Below are positions 33,153 through 42,820 of a stretch of DNA of 64,000 nucleotides, piece after piece (within the stretch, counting starts at the first letter, position 1; each line of letters opens with the position of its first letter). The notes under the pieces were generated by a model that saw only the letters and a program-made list of their open reading frames with translations, searched no databases and was not told where the DNA came from. The stretch is taken from positions 11,641 through 75,640 of the forward strand of contig DJVA01000033.1 of assembly GCA_002440705.1 (NCBI GenBank). Reading direction: 5' to 3'. The translations under genes and the position numbers were made by a program. This stretch comes from Flavobacteriaceae bacterium UBA6268 (GTDB taxonomy: Bacteria; Bacteroidota; Bacteroidia; Flavobacteriales; Flavobacteriaceae).

Positions 33153-34613
33153 ATGCAATCAAATATTTCTATTGTAACACAATTTTCGGAATCCGATCGA
33201 GCGGAATTCATCTCTTTTCTTAAACAAAAAAACCGTAGAGGCGATGCCAAAAACATTGCACTGTTTAAGCTTCTTTCCAAGGGGGCGCGCAAAGGATTGG
33301 ACCAGAGGTTGTACGGACAGGACAATAAAAACGCGCTACATGCCCTAAACAAAAGGCTGCATGATAATTTGATCGACTTTTTGGCTACGAAAAGTTTTGC
33401 ACGGGAAACTTCGGAGGAAATGGAAATTCTGAAGTACTTGCTTGTGAGCCGTATTTTTTATGAGCAGGGCCTTCCGCGACAAGCCCGAAAACTAGTACGG
33501 AAAGCTGAAAGCCTATCCAAACAGCACGATCTTTTTGCCATTTTAAACGAGGTTTACCATACCCGCATCCAATATGCCCACATGCACCCAGAGGATTTGT
33601 TGGAAGATATCTTGGAAGCATCCAATCAAAACCTCATTCATTTGCAAAAAGAGCAGCAATTGAATGCCGCTTATGCCAAATTAAAAGCGTTACTTAAGGA
33701 AGGGCATTACCACTCTATCAACCAAATTGCCGAAACCGTCCTGGAAGAGTTCCACCTTTCCACGGCTTCTGGATTTACCTACAAATCGCTTTGGCAATTC
33801 ATGAACTTACTAAGCAGTGCCGCTTCCGTAAAAAGGGACTATTACAGCTTTTCACCCATGTTATTGGAAATTTACGGGATGGTAGTCACTAAAAGTCAGT
33901 CGGAATCGAAGCATCTTTATTACCACATGGAAATCCTGCATCTCATGGCGGTGAATTATTTCCGAAATAAGGAATTTCAGAAATCGATGGAATTCGTCGT
34001 AGCTCTGGAGGCGTGCATGGACCTGCAACAGGGTACTTTCAAGCGCCGTTTTCAGGAAAAATTGACCCTCATCAAAGCGTTGAACCTACAGTATAGCGGC
34101 AAGGCTCTCCAAGCGCTTGAAGTGCTATCGCACAACCCCACTGGCTCGTTGGACCTCGTTTTGGCCAAAGTGATGTCGCTGTTTCATCTTGAGCGCTATC
34201 GGGAAGCATATCAAGTGGTACGAAAATGCAATCATTCCAATAAGTGGTACGAGAAAAAAATGGGACTCCTTTGGGTGTTGAAAAAGGAGATTATGGAATT
34301 GCTCCTACTTATGGAACTGGACAAACCCGATTTGGTTTTTAACCAATTAGAGCGTTTCCAAAAAAACTTCAGGAAAAAAATACATAAACTGGATGAAGGT
34401 CGCCTAGGGCCATTCATTAAATTAATTGCTTGGTATTATGAACATCCACAAGACGTAACCAAAGATGAATTTAAGGTGCGTGTTGAAAAAAGTTTTACCT
34501 GGAAGGCATCCAAGGCCGAGGATATTTTTGTGATGAGTTTTTACGCTTGGCTAAAATCGAAAATGGAGGCTCGCCCTCTTTACGGGACTACCCTGGAACT
34601 GGTAGATCGTTAA
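33153..34613 (+). CDS. Unknown helical cytoplasmic protein
   Basis: The 486-residue protein has no signal peptide or membrane segment. It is almost entirely helical, rich in Leu, Lys, His and aromatic residues, with repeated helix pairs (for example YFRNKEFQKSMEFVVALEAC and LFHLERYREAYQVV) that resemble degenerate tetratricopeptide repeats. I do not recognise a family. It is flanked by its own intergenic regions and is probably a single-gene unit. Confidence 0.8.
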   Translation: MQSNISIVTQFSESDRAEFISFLKQKNRRGDAKNIALFKLLSKGARKGLDQRLYGQDNKNALHALNKRLHDNLIDFLATKSFARETSEEMEILKYLLVSRIFYEQGLPRQARKLVRKAESLSKQHDLFAILNEVYHTRIQYAHMHPEDLLEDILEASNQNLIHLQKEQQLNAAYAKLKALLKEGHYHSINQIAETVLEEFHLSTASGFTYKSLWQFMNLLSSAASVKRDYYSFSPMLLEIYGMVVTKSQSESKHLYYHMEILHLMAVNYFRNKEFQKSMEFVVALEACMDLQQGTFKRRFQEKLTLIKALNLQYSGKALQALEVLSHNPTGSLDLVLAKVMSLFHLERYREAYQVVRKCNHSNKWYEKKMGLLWVLKKEIMELLLLMELDKPDLVFNQLERFQKNFRKKIHKLDEGRLGPFIKLIAWYYEHPQDVTKDEFKVRVEKSFTWKASKAEDIFVMSFYAWLKSKMEARPLYGTTLELVDR

Positions 34614-34681
34614 GGGCCTCGATTTAACAAAAATCCAAGGCCAACGTTTCCCCTAAAGGTCTTGTTTTTCAAAATGCTATC

Positions 34682-34708
34682 TTGCTTTAAAAGTTTCTTA
34701 TATCTTTG
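34682..34708 (+). promoter_or_regulatory. Promoter of the secreted metallopeptidase gene
   Basis: TTG at 34682-34684 and TATCTTTG at 34701-34708 are 16 bases apart, close to the TTG-N17-23-TAnnTTTG arrangement described for flavobacteria. The ATG is at 34761. Confidence 0.6.
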
Positions 34709-34760
34709 GGAATTACAAAAATTGAAACCAAAAAACCTAAGACTTTCTTTTTTCCAAAAC

Positions 34761-36902
34761 ATGAAAAAATTGTACTCCCTACTATTTGCTGTGGCACTTT
34801 CCATTCAGGTATTGCCAGCACAAAACAAACAACAAGTAGCCACTGCTTGGCTTCAGTCTCAATTCAACAATTTAAAGTCCCAACAAGCCTTTCGGGTTAA
34901 TTTTAGCCATAAAGGCCCTTCTGGGGAAACGTTCCGTTTTGCCCATACCGTTAATGGTATCGAAGTGTGGGGTTCGTCTGTTGCAGTCCACGTTTCACCC
35001 AAAAATACGGTTACTTACCATTCCACTACCTACGAAGACGACATTGAAACCATAGATACCACTCCTTCTCTTTCGGCAAGCGATGCCTTAAATTATGCGA
35101 AGGGAGCATTGCAGATTGATGAAATAATTCAGAGCGAGACCAAACTTTACGTCTACCAACTACAGGACGCAACCACATTAATCTATCGTGTAACTACAGT
35201 GTCGTCAGAGTTACCGGGCTACTGGGAAACCCTTGTTGATGCCAAAAGTGGTTCCATTATAAGTATGAAGGATATTTCGGTTTACGAAAAAAGTACCCGC
35301 CCTAAAAACACAGGGGTAAAGCACACTGTTTTAAGGGAAAGCCGAACGGGGGCTCCTTTTGTGGTGTTAACAGATGGAACGGCCATGGTTTACGATCCCG
35401 ATCCGTTGACCAAAACCTTAAGCACCTACGGAGGTGATTACGTAGACAACAACGACAATACTAATGCCGCACTAGATGCGGCCAGAACCGCCGTAACCCT
35501 TTTGGGTATTGAATTTGACGGTGTCAATTACCGTTTAAGGGGTCCTTATGCGGAGATTGCAGAATTGCAAGCTCCTTCCACGGGTCTTTTTCTACAGCCT
35601 TCCTCAGATTTCAGTTTTACAAGGGACGCCCAGGGCTTTGAAGCCGCCAATGTGTACTACCATCTGGACAAAAGCATCCGCTACGTAAATGTTGATTTAG
35701 GGATTCCCTGCGTGTCACTCTTCAACAATGGAGTCGTTCGGTATGACCCCCATGCGTTCAATGGTGCAGACAACTCCTCTTACGGGGGGGGTAACCTAAA
35801 TTTTGGCGAAGGAGGTGTGGACGATGCCGAAGATATGGATGTCATCCTCCATGAATTGGGCCATGGCCTTCATGATTGGATTACCAACGGGAACCTTTCC
35901 CAAGTAAATGGATTAAGCGAAGGATGTGGCGATTACTGGGCCAATTCCTACAAAAGAAGTTTGGGCTATTGGCAAGAAACAGACCAACAGTACTACTGGG
36001 TATTTGGATGGGATGGACACAATCCTTTCTGGTCTGGGCGCATTACCAATTATGGAGCCACCTATCCAGGAGGCCTAACAGGCGCAATTCACACCGACGG
36101 CCAGATCTGGGCCTCCGTTTTGATGGAAATTTGGGAACTGATAGGCAAGGACAAATTAGACACCGCTTTTTTGGAAGGTTTGGCCATGACCAATAGTGGT
36201 ACCAACCAGCAACAAGCTGCCATCGCCGTTCGCCAAGCAGCAATTGATATGGGGTATTCGTGTGATGACATCAATGCCATGACCGATCGCTTTGAAGCCA
36301 GGGGCTACCTATTGCCTACCTACATTTGTGATCCAGAGCCTTGTGGTGTTACGTCTATTGCTGTTTCAAATATTTCAGCTTGTGATGACAACGGAACCCC
36401 TAACGACTCTAGTGACGACTTTTTTACAGCCGATGTAACGGTAACATTTGAAAACGCACCTTCTTCTGGCACCCTTGAAATATCTGGGGATGGAGTTGCT
36501 TCAGTTTCCGCTTCTGGTTTACCCTCCCCATATACCTTTGTGGGAGTAGTATTTGCCGCTGACGGAAGTGCTATCGATTTGACTGCAGCTTTCTCAGATG
36601 AAGTGGATTGCACCATGAACGAGCCCAATGCAGGAACTGCACCAGAATCCTGCAGCACCCTTGGGGTGACGGATCAAACCGTTTCTGAAGTAGTTATTTA
36701 TCCCAATCCAGCAGAAAGTACTATTGTGGTTGGGAACTTAAAAGATCTGGTAAATGTTACCATTTACAACCTATTGGGTCAAAGAATTTTGGAGCGTACC
36801 ATAGGCCCTAATACCAACACAGTGGATGTTTCCAATTTAGCCATGGGAACCTACCTGGTAAGGGTGAACCATCAGGTAATTCGATTGGTCATCAAGTACT
36901 AA
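34761..36902 (+). CDS. Secreted zinc metallopeptidase with T9SS sorting domain
   Basis: The start at 34761 places the signal peptide (MKKLYSLLFAVALSIQVLPA) at the N terminus; the frame upstream is open but not signal-like. The 713-residue protein has an FTP-like propeptide (about residues 30-150), a catalytic domain with the zinc motif HELGH at residues 364-368 and a third ligand E387 in GLSEG, then a beta domain and a C-terminal T9SS type A domain beginning IYPNPAES. It resembles the M36/fungalysin group. It should be secreted, processed and anchored at the cell surface to degrade proteins. Confidence 0.88.
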   Translation: MKKLYSLLFAVALSIQVLPAQNKQQVATAWLQSQFNNLKSQQAFRVNFSHKGPSGETFRFAHTVNGIEVWGSSVAVHVSPKNTVTYHSTTYEDDIETIDTTPSLSASDALNYAKGALQIDEIIQSETKLYVYQLQDATTLIYRVTTVSSELPGYWETLVDAKSGSIISMKDISVYEKSTRPKNTGVKHTVLRESRTGAPFVVLTDGTAMVYDPDPLTKTLSTYGGDYVDNNDNTNAALDAARTAVTLLGIEFDGVNYRLRGPYAEIAELQAPSTGLFLQPSSDFSFTRDAQGFEAANVYYHLDKSIRYVNVDLGIPCVSLFNNGVVRYDPHAFNGADNSSYGGGNLNFGEGGVDDAEDMDVILHELGHGLHDWITNGNLSQVNGLSEGCGDYWANSYKRSLGYWQETDQQYYWVFGWDGHNPFWSGRITNYGATYPGGLTGAIHTDGQIWASVLMEIWELIGKDKLDTAFLEGLAMTNSGTNQQQAAIAVRQAAIDMGYSCDDINAMTDRFEARGYLLPTYICDPEPCGVTSIAVSNISACDDNGTPNDSSDDFFTADVTVTFENAPSSGTLEISGDGVASVSASGLPSPYTFVGVVFAADGSAIDLTAAFSDEVDCTMNEPNAGTAPESCSTLGVTDQTVSEVVIYPNPAESTIVVGNLKDLVNVTIYNLLGQRILERTIGPNTNTVDVSNLAMGTYLVRVNHQVIRLVIKY

Positions 36903-36907
36903 AACCA

Positions 36908-36996
36908 TTCGTTTTTAAAAAACGAAACACCACCCAGAAACCCTCTTCATTGGCTTAAAGAGGACGGCATCTTAACCGACAATCTGGGTGGTGTTT
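36908..36996 (+). ncRNA. Structured element after the metallopeptidase gene, possibly a terminator
   Basis: A perfect 14-bp stem (36925-36938 with 36983-36996) encloses two inner hairpins: CCTCTT/AAGAGG (36942-36947 with 36958-36963) and CGG/CCG (36965-36967 with 36976-36978). A separate AT hairpin of about 9 bp lies just before it (36908-36926). The arrangement is that of a three-way junction. Only three T residues follow, so it is not a textbook terminator. It lies between two convergent genes. Confidence 0.45.
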
Positions 36997-37082
36997 AACC
37001 AACCTAAACTATTTGCAACTTAAAAGTACGAGGGAAGTTGCAACCCTCAAAATCATGTAGCACCGCATATATAAAGTACGAG

Positions 37083-38387
37083 TTATTGAGCCCCCACTTT
37101 ACTCAAAAACTGAATGTCATTTTCAACAGTTAGCAATAGTACACTGGTGGCTGTACAAAATACCGGGCTGGTTATACAATGGTGGCCATTCCAGCTACCA
37201 TCCTCATTTTGAATTTTCAGGATGCGTCCGCTCATATCTTCATACCATTCCTTCCAGTCTTTGTCGCGATTGACCATTAAGGACTCTCCCGTTTGGAGGT
37301 AGCTAAGGAACTCTTCCCCGCCATTGTTCCCAAAGCCATTCATTACATCATCACGTTGGGCAGTATTTTTTCCAGATTGGTATACATTGTAGGAAGTCGT
37401 ATATCCCATGGCCGTTGTTTCATCATAACCTATTTTGCGAAGGTTTTCTACGGTAATGGGAGCCGTTTTGTCCAATTTACCCTCTTTCTTGGCCTTATTG
37501 ACAATTTCCTCAACTTCGCGAGCTTCCTTGGCGCTGGCCCTAAGACTGTTGCTAACGGCATACAGCATTACTCCAGCGCCATCCTCGGTACGAATGTCTC
37601 CGGTTTCGGAATCGTAATTGCCCTTCTGGTAATTTTTTGACCGCTCCAAAACCTCTTCATTTACCTTAACTCCAACGGCATCCGCCGATTCCAAGGCACT
37701 TAAAGCCAAACCACTTTGAAGTACACCAGCCCATCCAGCCCCTTTTTGCCTTCCGGCAGCATCGGTACCCAATTCAATTTTGGCTACACAAATATCCAAG
37801 CAGCGAGCAATCCGCTTTTCGTCCAACCCCTTTAACTTACGATCCAAAAGATTGGATAGTAGCTGTGCGGTAAGAACCGCATCGATGTTTTGCCCCAATT
37901 TGGTTTGGATCTGGGTGCCACGAACCTCGGTAATGTATTCAGCATTTTTGGGAGTGGCCTCCACAGTTTCGAGCAAATAGTCTAGGGCCCGTTTCAAATT
38001 ATTGGCATATTTCCCCTCAGAAATAGTGGTGCCGCTTCTCAAATACGCCATGGCAACCATGGAAGTAGTTGCCGGATCGGCATTTACAGCATGCGGATCC
38101 ATCAAATACTGAGCGCTGTGCGTACCGGCTCCATACCCCCCAGAGGGCAGTTGGGCATCACTCAGCCAAGATAGGCCGTCCCGGACGGATAGGTTTACAT
38201 TTTCTTCTGTCATAAACACCTTAAAATCGTCGGAGGATTGTTCTCCCATCAGGGTCATAAAGACACAGCCATCAATAGGCTTCAAGGTTCGTTTAGTAGT
38301 AGCATAGGCCGAAGGATTCTCTTTAATGGCCAACCAAAACCCTAGGGCAAATATAGGAACAGCCACCAACATCAATTTTGTTTTCAT
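37083..38387 (-). CDS. Secreted alpha/alpha-toroid (terpenoid-cyclase-like) protein
   Basis: I start at 38387, which gives a signal-like N terminus (MKTKLMLVAVPIFALGFWLA); a start at 38492 adds an implausible leader. The 434-residue protein has the repeat pattern of the squalene/oxidosqualene cyclase and prenyltransferase alpha/alpha barrel, including GLSWLSDAQLPSGGYGAG near the N terminus and KIQNEDGSWNGHH near the C terminus. The catalytic DxDD or related acidic motif of true cyclases is not seen. It probably binds or modifies something in the periplasm; the role is unknown. Confidence 0.75.
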   Translation of the reverse strand: MKTKLMLVAVPIFALGFWLAIKENPSAYATTKRTLKPIDGCVFMTLMGEQSSDDFKVFMTEENVNLSVRDGLSWLSDAQLPSGGYGAGTHSAQYLMDPHAVNADPATTSMVAMAYLRSGTTISEGKYANNLKRALDYLLETVEATPKNAEYITEVRGTQIQTKLGQNIDAVLTAQLLSNLLDRKLKGLDEKRIARCLDICVAKIELGTDAAGRQKGAGWAGVLQSGLALSALESADAVGVKVNEEVLERSKNYQKGNYDSETGDIRTEDGAGVMLYAVSNSLRASAKEAREVEEIVNKAKKEGKLDKTAPITVENLRKIGYDETTAMGYTTSYNVYQSGKNTAQRDDVMNGFGNNGGEEFLSYLQTGESLMVNRDKDWKEWYEDMSGRILKIQNEDGSWNGHHCITSPVFCTATSVLLLTVENDIQFLSKVGAQ

Positions 38388-38578
38388 ATCGAGTGTTTTT
38401 GAAATTCCTTCCGAAAGTAATGCTGTCCCTTCTTCATTAAAAACAATACTGAGGCAACACGTCTTTTGGTTGAGCCAAAGAACCCCACCCATAAAGTTTT
38501 AACAAAACATTAAAAGAACTGGAGTTAAACCATTGCCAACCTAAAAGGTCATAATGCTGAACCTTAAATTTAAAAATC

Positions 38579-39016
38579 ATGAAAAATACCTTATTGATTT
38601 GCGCAATGCTTGTGGCATTTGGAATAAATGCCCAACCAGGTCCCGGACCGGAATTTCAAAACAAAAAAGAAAAAAGGGAACTCCTCAAAGACCTTTCCCC
38701 ACAACAACGAGCTGAGCTTCGAACCAAACAAATGACCTTGGACTTAGACCTTACCAAGGCACAGCAGGAGAAAATCCTTCAATGGAATCTGGAAAACGAA
38801 AATAAAAGAGAAACCATGAAGCAGGAGCGCGAAGCAGCAAAAGAACTTACCAAGGATCAACTCTTTGAGCTCAAAAAAGCCCATTTGGACTATGAAATTG
38901 CAATGAAGCAAAAGCTCAAATCCATCCTCACTGAAGAACAAATGGCCAAATTTGAGAAAAAAAGGGAGCACCACCCAGGCAAGAAAGGAGCCATGAAAAA
39001 ACAGCCTAGAGGATAA
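38579..39016 (+). CDS. Spy/CpxP-like periplasmic protein
   Basis: The 145-residue protein has a signal peptide ending in NAQ. It is otherwise a charged helical protein rich in Lys, Gln and Glu, with LTKAQQEKIL and LTEEQMAKFEK, the LTxxQ-like motifs of the Spy/CpxP family of periplasmic chaperones. The end is Gly/Lys/His-rich. The next gene encodes a similar protein, so the two may act together under envelope stress. Confidence 0.8.
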   Translation: MKNTLLICAMLVAFGINAQPGPGPEFQNKKEKRELLKDLSPQQRAELRTKQMTLDLDLTKAQQEKILQWNLENENKRETMKQEREAAKELTKDQLFELKKAHLDYEIAMKQKLKSILTEEQMAKFEKKREHHPGKKGAMKKQPRG

Positions 39017-39091
39017 TTACTTTTTTGGCTTGGTTTTTGGATTGTTATTTTCAAATTAGTTACATTCGTAACTTTAAAACCACTAAAAAAG

Positions 39092-39445
39092 ATGAAAAAT
39101 TTATTTAAGATTATTGCTTTTTCCTTTGTCATGTTTTTAGGCATGAGTACTATGAGCGGCCAAACCCTAAAACAGGATCAAAACAGTCCAGAGGTAATCG
39201 CCAAACAAAAAACGGCTGACCTTAGCGATAAATTAGGGTTGAATGGTGATCAGCAACGTGCAGTTTTTCGTGCCCTTGTGGTTAAGGAAAACAGCTATGC
39301 CAAGGACATAAATGGTAAGGACCTTTCAAATGCCAACGTTATGGCCGCTAAGAAAAAATACGACGCCACTTTGGACGAGAATATGAAAAAGGCACTTACC
39401 GAAGAGCAATACAAAAGATGGTTAACTATTAAAGACGATCAATAA
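39092..39445 (+). CDS. Small helical periplasmic protein
   Basis: The 117-residue protein has a signal peptide ending in MSGQ, then a helical region with LSDKLGLNGDQQRAVFRALV and LTEEQYKRWLTIKD. This is the same helix pattern as the gene before it, so it is probably a diverged Spy/CpxP-like relative. It ends at a strong bidirectional hairpin. A specific function is unknown. Confidence 0.8.
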   Translation: MKNLFKIIAFSFVMFLGMSTMSGQTLKQDQNSPEVIAKQKTADLSDKLGLNGDQQRAVFRALVVKENSYAKDINGKDLSNANVMAAKKKYDATLDENMKKALTEEQYKRWLTIKDDQ

Positions 39446-39464
39446 AACACAACATCCAAAATGT

Positions 39465-39490
39465 AAAAGGCTCCAAATTGGGGCCTTTTT
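39465..39490. terminator. Bidirectional terminator between the helical protein gene and hemL
   Basis: AAAAGGCTC (39465-39473) pairs with GGGCCTTTT (39480-39488), one G-T pair, with a T-run on the plus strand and an A-run before the stem that serves the minus strand. It separates two convergent transcripts. Confidence 0.75.
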
Positions 39491-40780
39491 TTATAGGGAT
39501 AAGGCAACCCTCTTACTTGCTTCCAGTGTTTGGTCCAGATCATGATACGTCAATGCATCGCACAAAAACCAAGTCTCAAAAGCACTCGGGGCCAAATAAA
39601 TCCCTTCATTGAGCATTCCGTGAAAATACGTTCTAAATTTTCCGCCATGTGCGGCTTTGGACGCTGTTTCAAAATTGGTTACGGGTGTTTCCGAGAAATG
39701 TACGGAGATCATGGAGCCCACTCTATTAATCGTATGGATAACACCGGCATTAATAAAACCCTCAATAAGGCCCTTTTCTAAATAGGCTGTTTTCTGTTCC
39801 AAAGAGTCATAGATACCTGAATTCTGGTGTAGTTCAGAAAGCATGGCCAATCCTGCAGCCATCGCTAATGGATTTCCACTAAGGGTTCCTGCTTGGTAAA
39901 TGGGCCCATCGGGAGCAAGATGCCCCATGATGGCATCACTGGATGCAAATGCACCTACAGGAAGCCCCCCTCCAATAACCTTTCCAAATGCAACAATATC
40001 GGCAGCCACATGGTAGCGTTCTTGAGCTCCACCAGCAGCTAAACGAAAACCAGTCATAACCTCATCAAATATCAAAAGCATTCCACAGGCATCGCAGAGT
40101 TCCCGGAGCCCCTGCAGAAAGCCAGCTTTTGGCGGAATACATCCCATGTTTCCCGCAACAGGTTCGAGGATGATTGCGGCAATTTCATCAGGATGGTTTG
40201 CGACAATTTCCCTAACATCCTCCAAATCGTTGAAATGAGCCAAAAGGGTATCCTTTGCGGTACCTTGGGTGACCCCTGGACTATTTGGAGTCCCAAAAGT
40301 TACTGCACCACTCCCTGCTTGGATAAGAAAGGCATCACTATGGCCATGATAGCATCCTGAAAACTTGATGATTTTGTCCCTTCCGGTATAGCCTCTTGCC
40401 AATCGAACCGCACTCATGCAGGCTTCAGTACCGCTATTTACAAACCGGATTTTATCCATGTTCGGAATCATTTTCACTGCAAGCTCAGCAATTTCTGTTT
40501 CAATCTCGGTGGGCATTCCAAAGGAAGTTCCCAATTTTGTTTTTTCGATGATGGCCTCCACCACTTTTGGATGTGCATGTCCCAAAATCATGGGGCCCCA
40601 TGAATTGATGTAATCGATGAAGCGGTTTCCATCAACATCCTGTAAATAGGGGCCTTTGGCACTTTTAACAAAAATTGGGGTCCCTCCCACTGCCTTGAAG
40701 GCTCTTACGGGGGAATTGACACCGCCTGGAATTACCTTTTGGGCTTCCTTGAAAAGCGTGCTGCTTCTTTGATAAATCAT
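39491..40780 (-). CDS. hemL: Glutamate-1-semialdehyde 2,1-aminomutase
   Basis: This PLP enzyme converts glutamate-1-semialdehyde to 5-aminolevulinate, the C5 route to haem. The 429-residue protein is of normal length. It has the family opening VIPGGVNSPVRAF, the FVNSGTEA motif, YHGHSDAFL and the Schiff-base Lys in AFGKVIGGGLPVGAF. It is the last gene of a minus-strand set with the GH73 lipoprotein and the ACC-deaminase-like gene, spaced 6 and 4 bases apart. Confidence 0.97.
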   Translation of the reverse strand: MIYQRSSTLFKEAQKVIPGGVNSPVRAFKAVGGTPIFVKSAKGPYLQDVDGNRFIDYINSWGPMILGHAHPKVVEAIIEKTKLGTSFGMPTEIETEIAELAVKMIPNMDKIRFVNSGTEACMSAVRLARGYTGRDKIIKFSGCYHGHSDAFLIQAGSGAVTFGTPNSPGVTQGTAKDTLLAHFNDLEDVREIVANHPDEIAAIILEPVAGNMGCIPPKAGFLQGLRELCDACGMLLIFDEVMTGFRLAAGGAQERYHVAADIVAFGKVIGGGLPVGAFASSDAIMGHLAPDGPIYQAGTLSGNPLAMAAGLAMLSELHQNSGIYDSLEQKTAYLEKGLIEGFINAGVIHTINRVGSMISVHFSETPVTNFETASKAAHGGKFRTYFHGMLNEGIYLAPSAFETWFLCDALTYHDLDQTLEASKRVALSL

Positions 40781-40786
40781 GAAAAA

Positions 40787-41626
40787 CTAACGGTTTTTTA
40801 TAGGGTGTAAATATAACACTTGCCCTATGGAAATGGTATTGGAAAGCAACCCATTGTATTCCTTGAGCGATTCGACAGTGATGTTAAAACGCCTAGCAAT
40901 ACTGTAGAGGGTGTCTCCTTTTTTTACAGTATAGGTACTTATTTTTGAGTCATCGGTCGTTATGATTTGTACAGCATCTCCCAAAACTTCCTTATCGAAT
41001 CGGTCTAGGTTATTTTTTTCGATGATATCTATCAATTTTGCCGGATACCTAGGGTCGGTAGCATAACCAGCCTTTTTAAGGCCATGTGCCCAAGCTTTAT
41101 AATCGTCCTTTCGCAATTTGAACAAATCCTGGTAACGACTCCGCTCAGTTAAAAAGAGGGAATGATCCCTAAACGAATACTTTGGATCTTTGTACTTTCG
41201 GAAACATTCCCCTTTTAGGTCATCGTCGTGATAGACTTTGTCGCCAGTCCAATTGTGGCATTTAATCCCAAAGTGGTTGTTGGCTTTTTGAGTAAGCTCC
41301 CCTTTTCCAGCACCACTTTCCAAAATTCCTTGCGCCAGAGTAATGCTTGCAGGGATTCCATACTGGAGCATTTCCTCCTTGGCAATTGCATTGTAGGTAT
41401 CAATATAGGCCCCAACGATCTCGGCATAAGTTGCATTTGCGGGAAGTGTTTCGATTTTAGATTCGTCCGTGGTATTGGGAAGAGTCTCGTCGATGGCCTT
41501 AGTTTCCTTAGGGATAATAACGCGTTCCGTCTTCGTCCTAGGCGTTTTTTCCATTACTTTTTTCTTCGATTTACAACCAACGGCCAATAGTGACAGTATC
41601 CCAAGCAAGTAAATACTTTGCTTCAT
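40787..41626 (-). CDS. Glucosaminidase lipoprotein with LysM domain (GH73)
   Basis: This 279-residue lipoprotein (lipobox LLAVGC) should cut peptidoglycan. A charged linker leads to a glucosaminidase domain (residues 65-210) with the catalytic Glu in AQGILESGAGKGELT and the NNHFGIKC motif. A LysM domain (YTVKKGDTLYSIARRF) at the C terminus binds peptidoglycan. It sits between the ACC-deaminase-like gene and hemL with almost no spacing, an order seen in many flavobacteria. Confidence 0.92.
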   Translation of the reverse strand: MKQSIYLLGILSLLAVGCKSKKKVMEKTPRTKTERVIIPKETKAIDETLPNTTDESKIETLPANATYAEIVGAYIDTYNAIAKEEMLQYGIPASITLAQGILESGAGKGELTQKANNHFGIKCHNWTGDKVYHDDDLKGECFRKYKDPKYSFRDHSLFLTERSRYQDLFKLRKDDYKAWAHGLKKAGYATDPRYPAKLIDIIEKNNLDRFDKEVLGDAVQIITTDDSKISTYTVKKGDTLYSIARRFNITVESLKEYNGLLSNTISIGQVLYLHPIKNR

Positions 41627-41630
41627 GTTA

Positions 41631-42551
41631 TCATTCGATTTGAGGTAAATGTTTCTTTTTCAATAATTGATTCATACCCTGTATCCCTTGTAGGCCTCCG
41701 GTATGGATGGCTAAAATACGGCTATTTTTTTTCAGTCTGCCATCTTCAAGCAACTTCAAGAGTCCATACATCATTTTTCCGGTATAAATAGGATCGAGCG
41801 GGATTTCTGTATTTTTTTTGAATTCGTTGATAAAACGCACCAATTTATGGTCTATTTTACCATAACCCCCAAAAGTATGGTCTTCCACTACAGAATAATT
41901 GTGTTTGGCGGTGTATCTATCAATCGTAGTTTGATGCAATACCCCCTTAAGCGCCGAAAACCCTATGATGTGTTGGTGCTTTGCTGCCGAACGAACCAAC
42001 CCTGCCATAGTGCCACCAGTCCCAACAGCTACCGCAATGGTGTTGAAGTTAATGGTCCTTTCCGAAAGTATATACTCGCAGCCTTTAACCGCCAGTGCAT
42101 TGGTCCCCCCCTCAGGTAACCAATAAAAATCCCCAAATGCTTCTTTTAAATTTTTCAAAAAAGTGTCCTTTTCCTTAAAGCGGTATTCTTCCCTTGACAC
42201 AAAATAAAGCTCCATGCCACAATCCCTAGCAAATGAAAGGGTAGGATTCAGTTCAAAATTATGGGCCAATTCATCCCCACGAATCACCCCAATGGTCTTA
42301 AACCCCATTTCCTTTCCTACTGCTGCAAGCGCCGCAATGTGATTGGAATAAGCCCCACCAAACGAAAGTAGGGTTTTGTAGCCCTTGTTACGGGCCTCTA
42401 TAATATTGTAATACAGTTTTCTGTATTTGTTCCCAGAAATATGGGGATGAATCAAATCTTCCCTTAAAACATGGAGTACAACCCCAGGGTATCCCAAGAA
42501 ATCCAAAGTAACAACCTGTAAGGGAGTATCCATTTCCTTAAAACGAAACAT
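41631..42551 (-). CDS. ACC deaminase / D-cysteine desulfhydrase-like PLP enzyme
   Basis: The 306-residue protein belongs to the fold type II PLP enzymes. SGNKYRKLYYN holds the Schiff-base Lys, LLSFGGAYSNH binds the PLP phosphate side, and the GTGGTMAG loop is present. Members act on 1-aminocyclopropane-1-carboxylate or D-cysteine; residues at the active site do not let me decide here. The first ATG (42551) is used; an ATG six codons later (MDTPLQ) is equally plausible. It heads the operon with the GH73 lipoprotein and hemL. Confidence 0.88.
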   Translation of the reverse strand: MFRFKEMDTPLQVVTLDFLGYPGVVLHVLREDLIHPHISGNKYRKLYYNIIEARNKGYKTLLSFGGAYSNHIAALAAVGKEMGFKTIGVIRGDELAHNFELNPTLSFARDCGMELYFVSREEYRFKEKDTFLKNLKEAFGDFYWLPEGGTNALAVKGCEYILSERTINFNTIAVAVGTGGTMAGLVRSAAKHQHIIGFSALKGVLHQTTIDRYTAKHNYSVVEDHTFGGYGKIDHKLVRFINEFKKNTEIPLDPIYTGKMMYGLLKLLEDGRLKKNSRILAIHTGGLQGIQGMNQLLKKKHLPQIE

Positions 42552-42747
42552 TCTGATTTACTGAATTTTAGATTTTGAAGCGTCTCTCCAAAAATATAAA
42601 ATCCACAACAATAAACTGCAATGACCTAAAATCTCGTAAAAAGTATATTTCAAGAGCAATGTGTTTTGTGGATTTCTCAAAAAAAGAACCATTTAGCCGA
42701 TAATATGATTTTAAGAATATTTTTTGAAATTGTTAAAATATATTGCA

Positions 42748-42780
42748 TTTTATCGATATTAGTTGTATTTAATCGATATT
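42748..42780. promoter_or_regulatory. Direct repeat upstream of the first surface-protein gene
   Basis: TTTTATCGATATT (42748-42760) and TTTAATCGATATT (42768-42780) are near-identical and start 20 bases apart, about two helical turns, in an AT-rich region 41-73 bases before the ATG at 42821. A related sequence precedes the two paralogous genes downstream. This suggests an operator or UP-like site. No protein is known to bind it. Confidence 0.5.
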
Positions 42781-42820
42781 TTATTATAATATTGTAGGAA
42801 TATACTTAACAAATGTGCCT

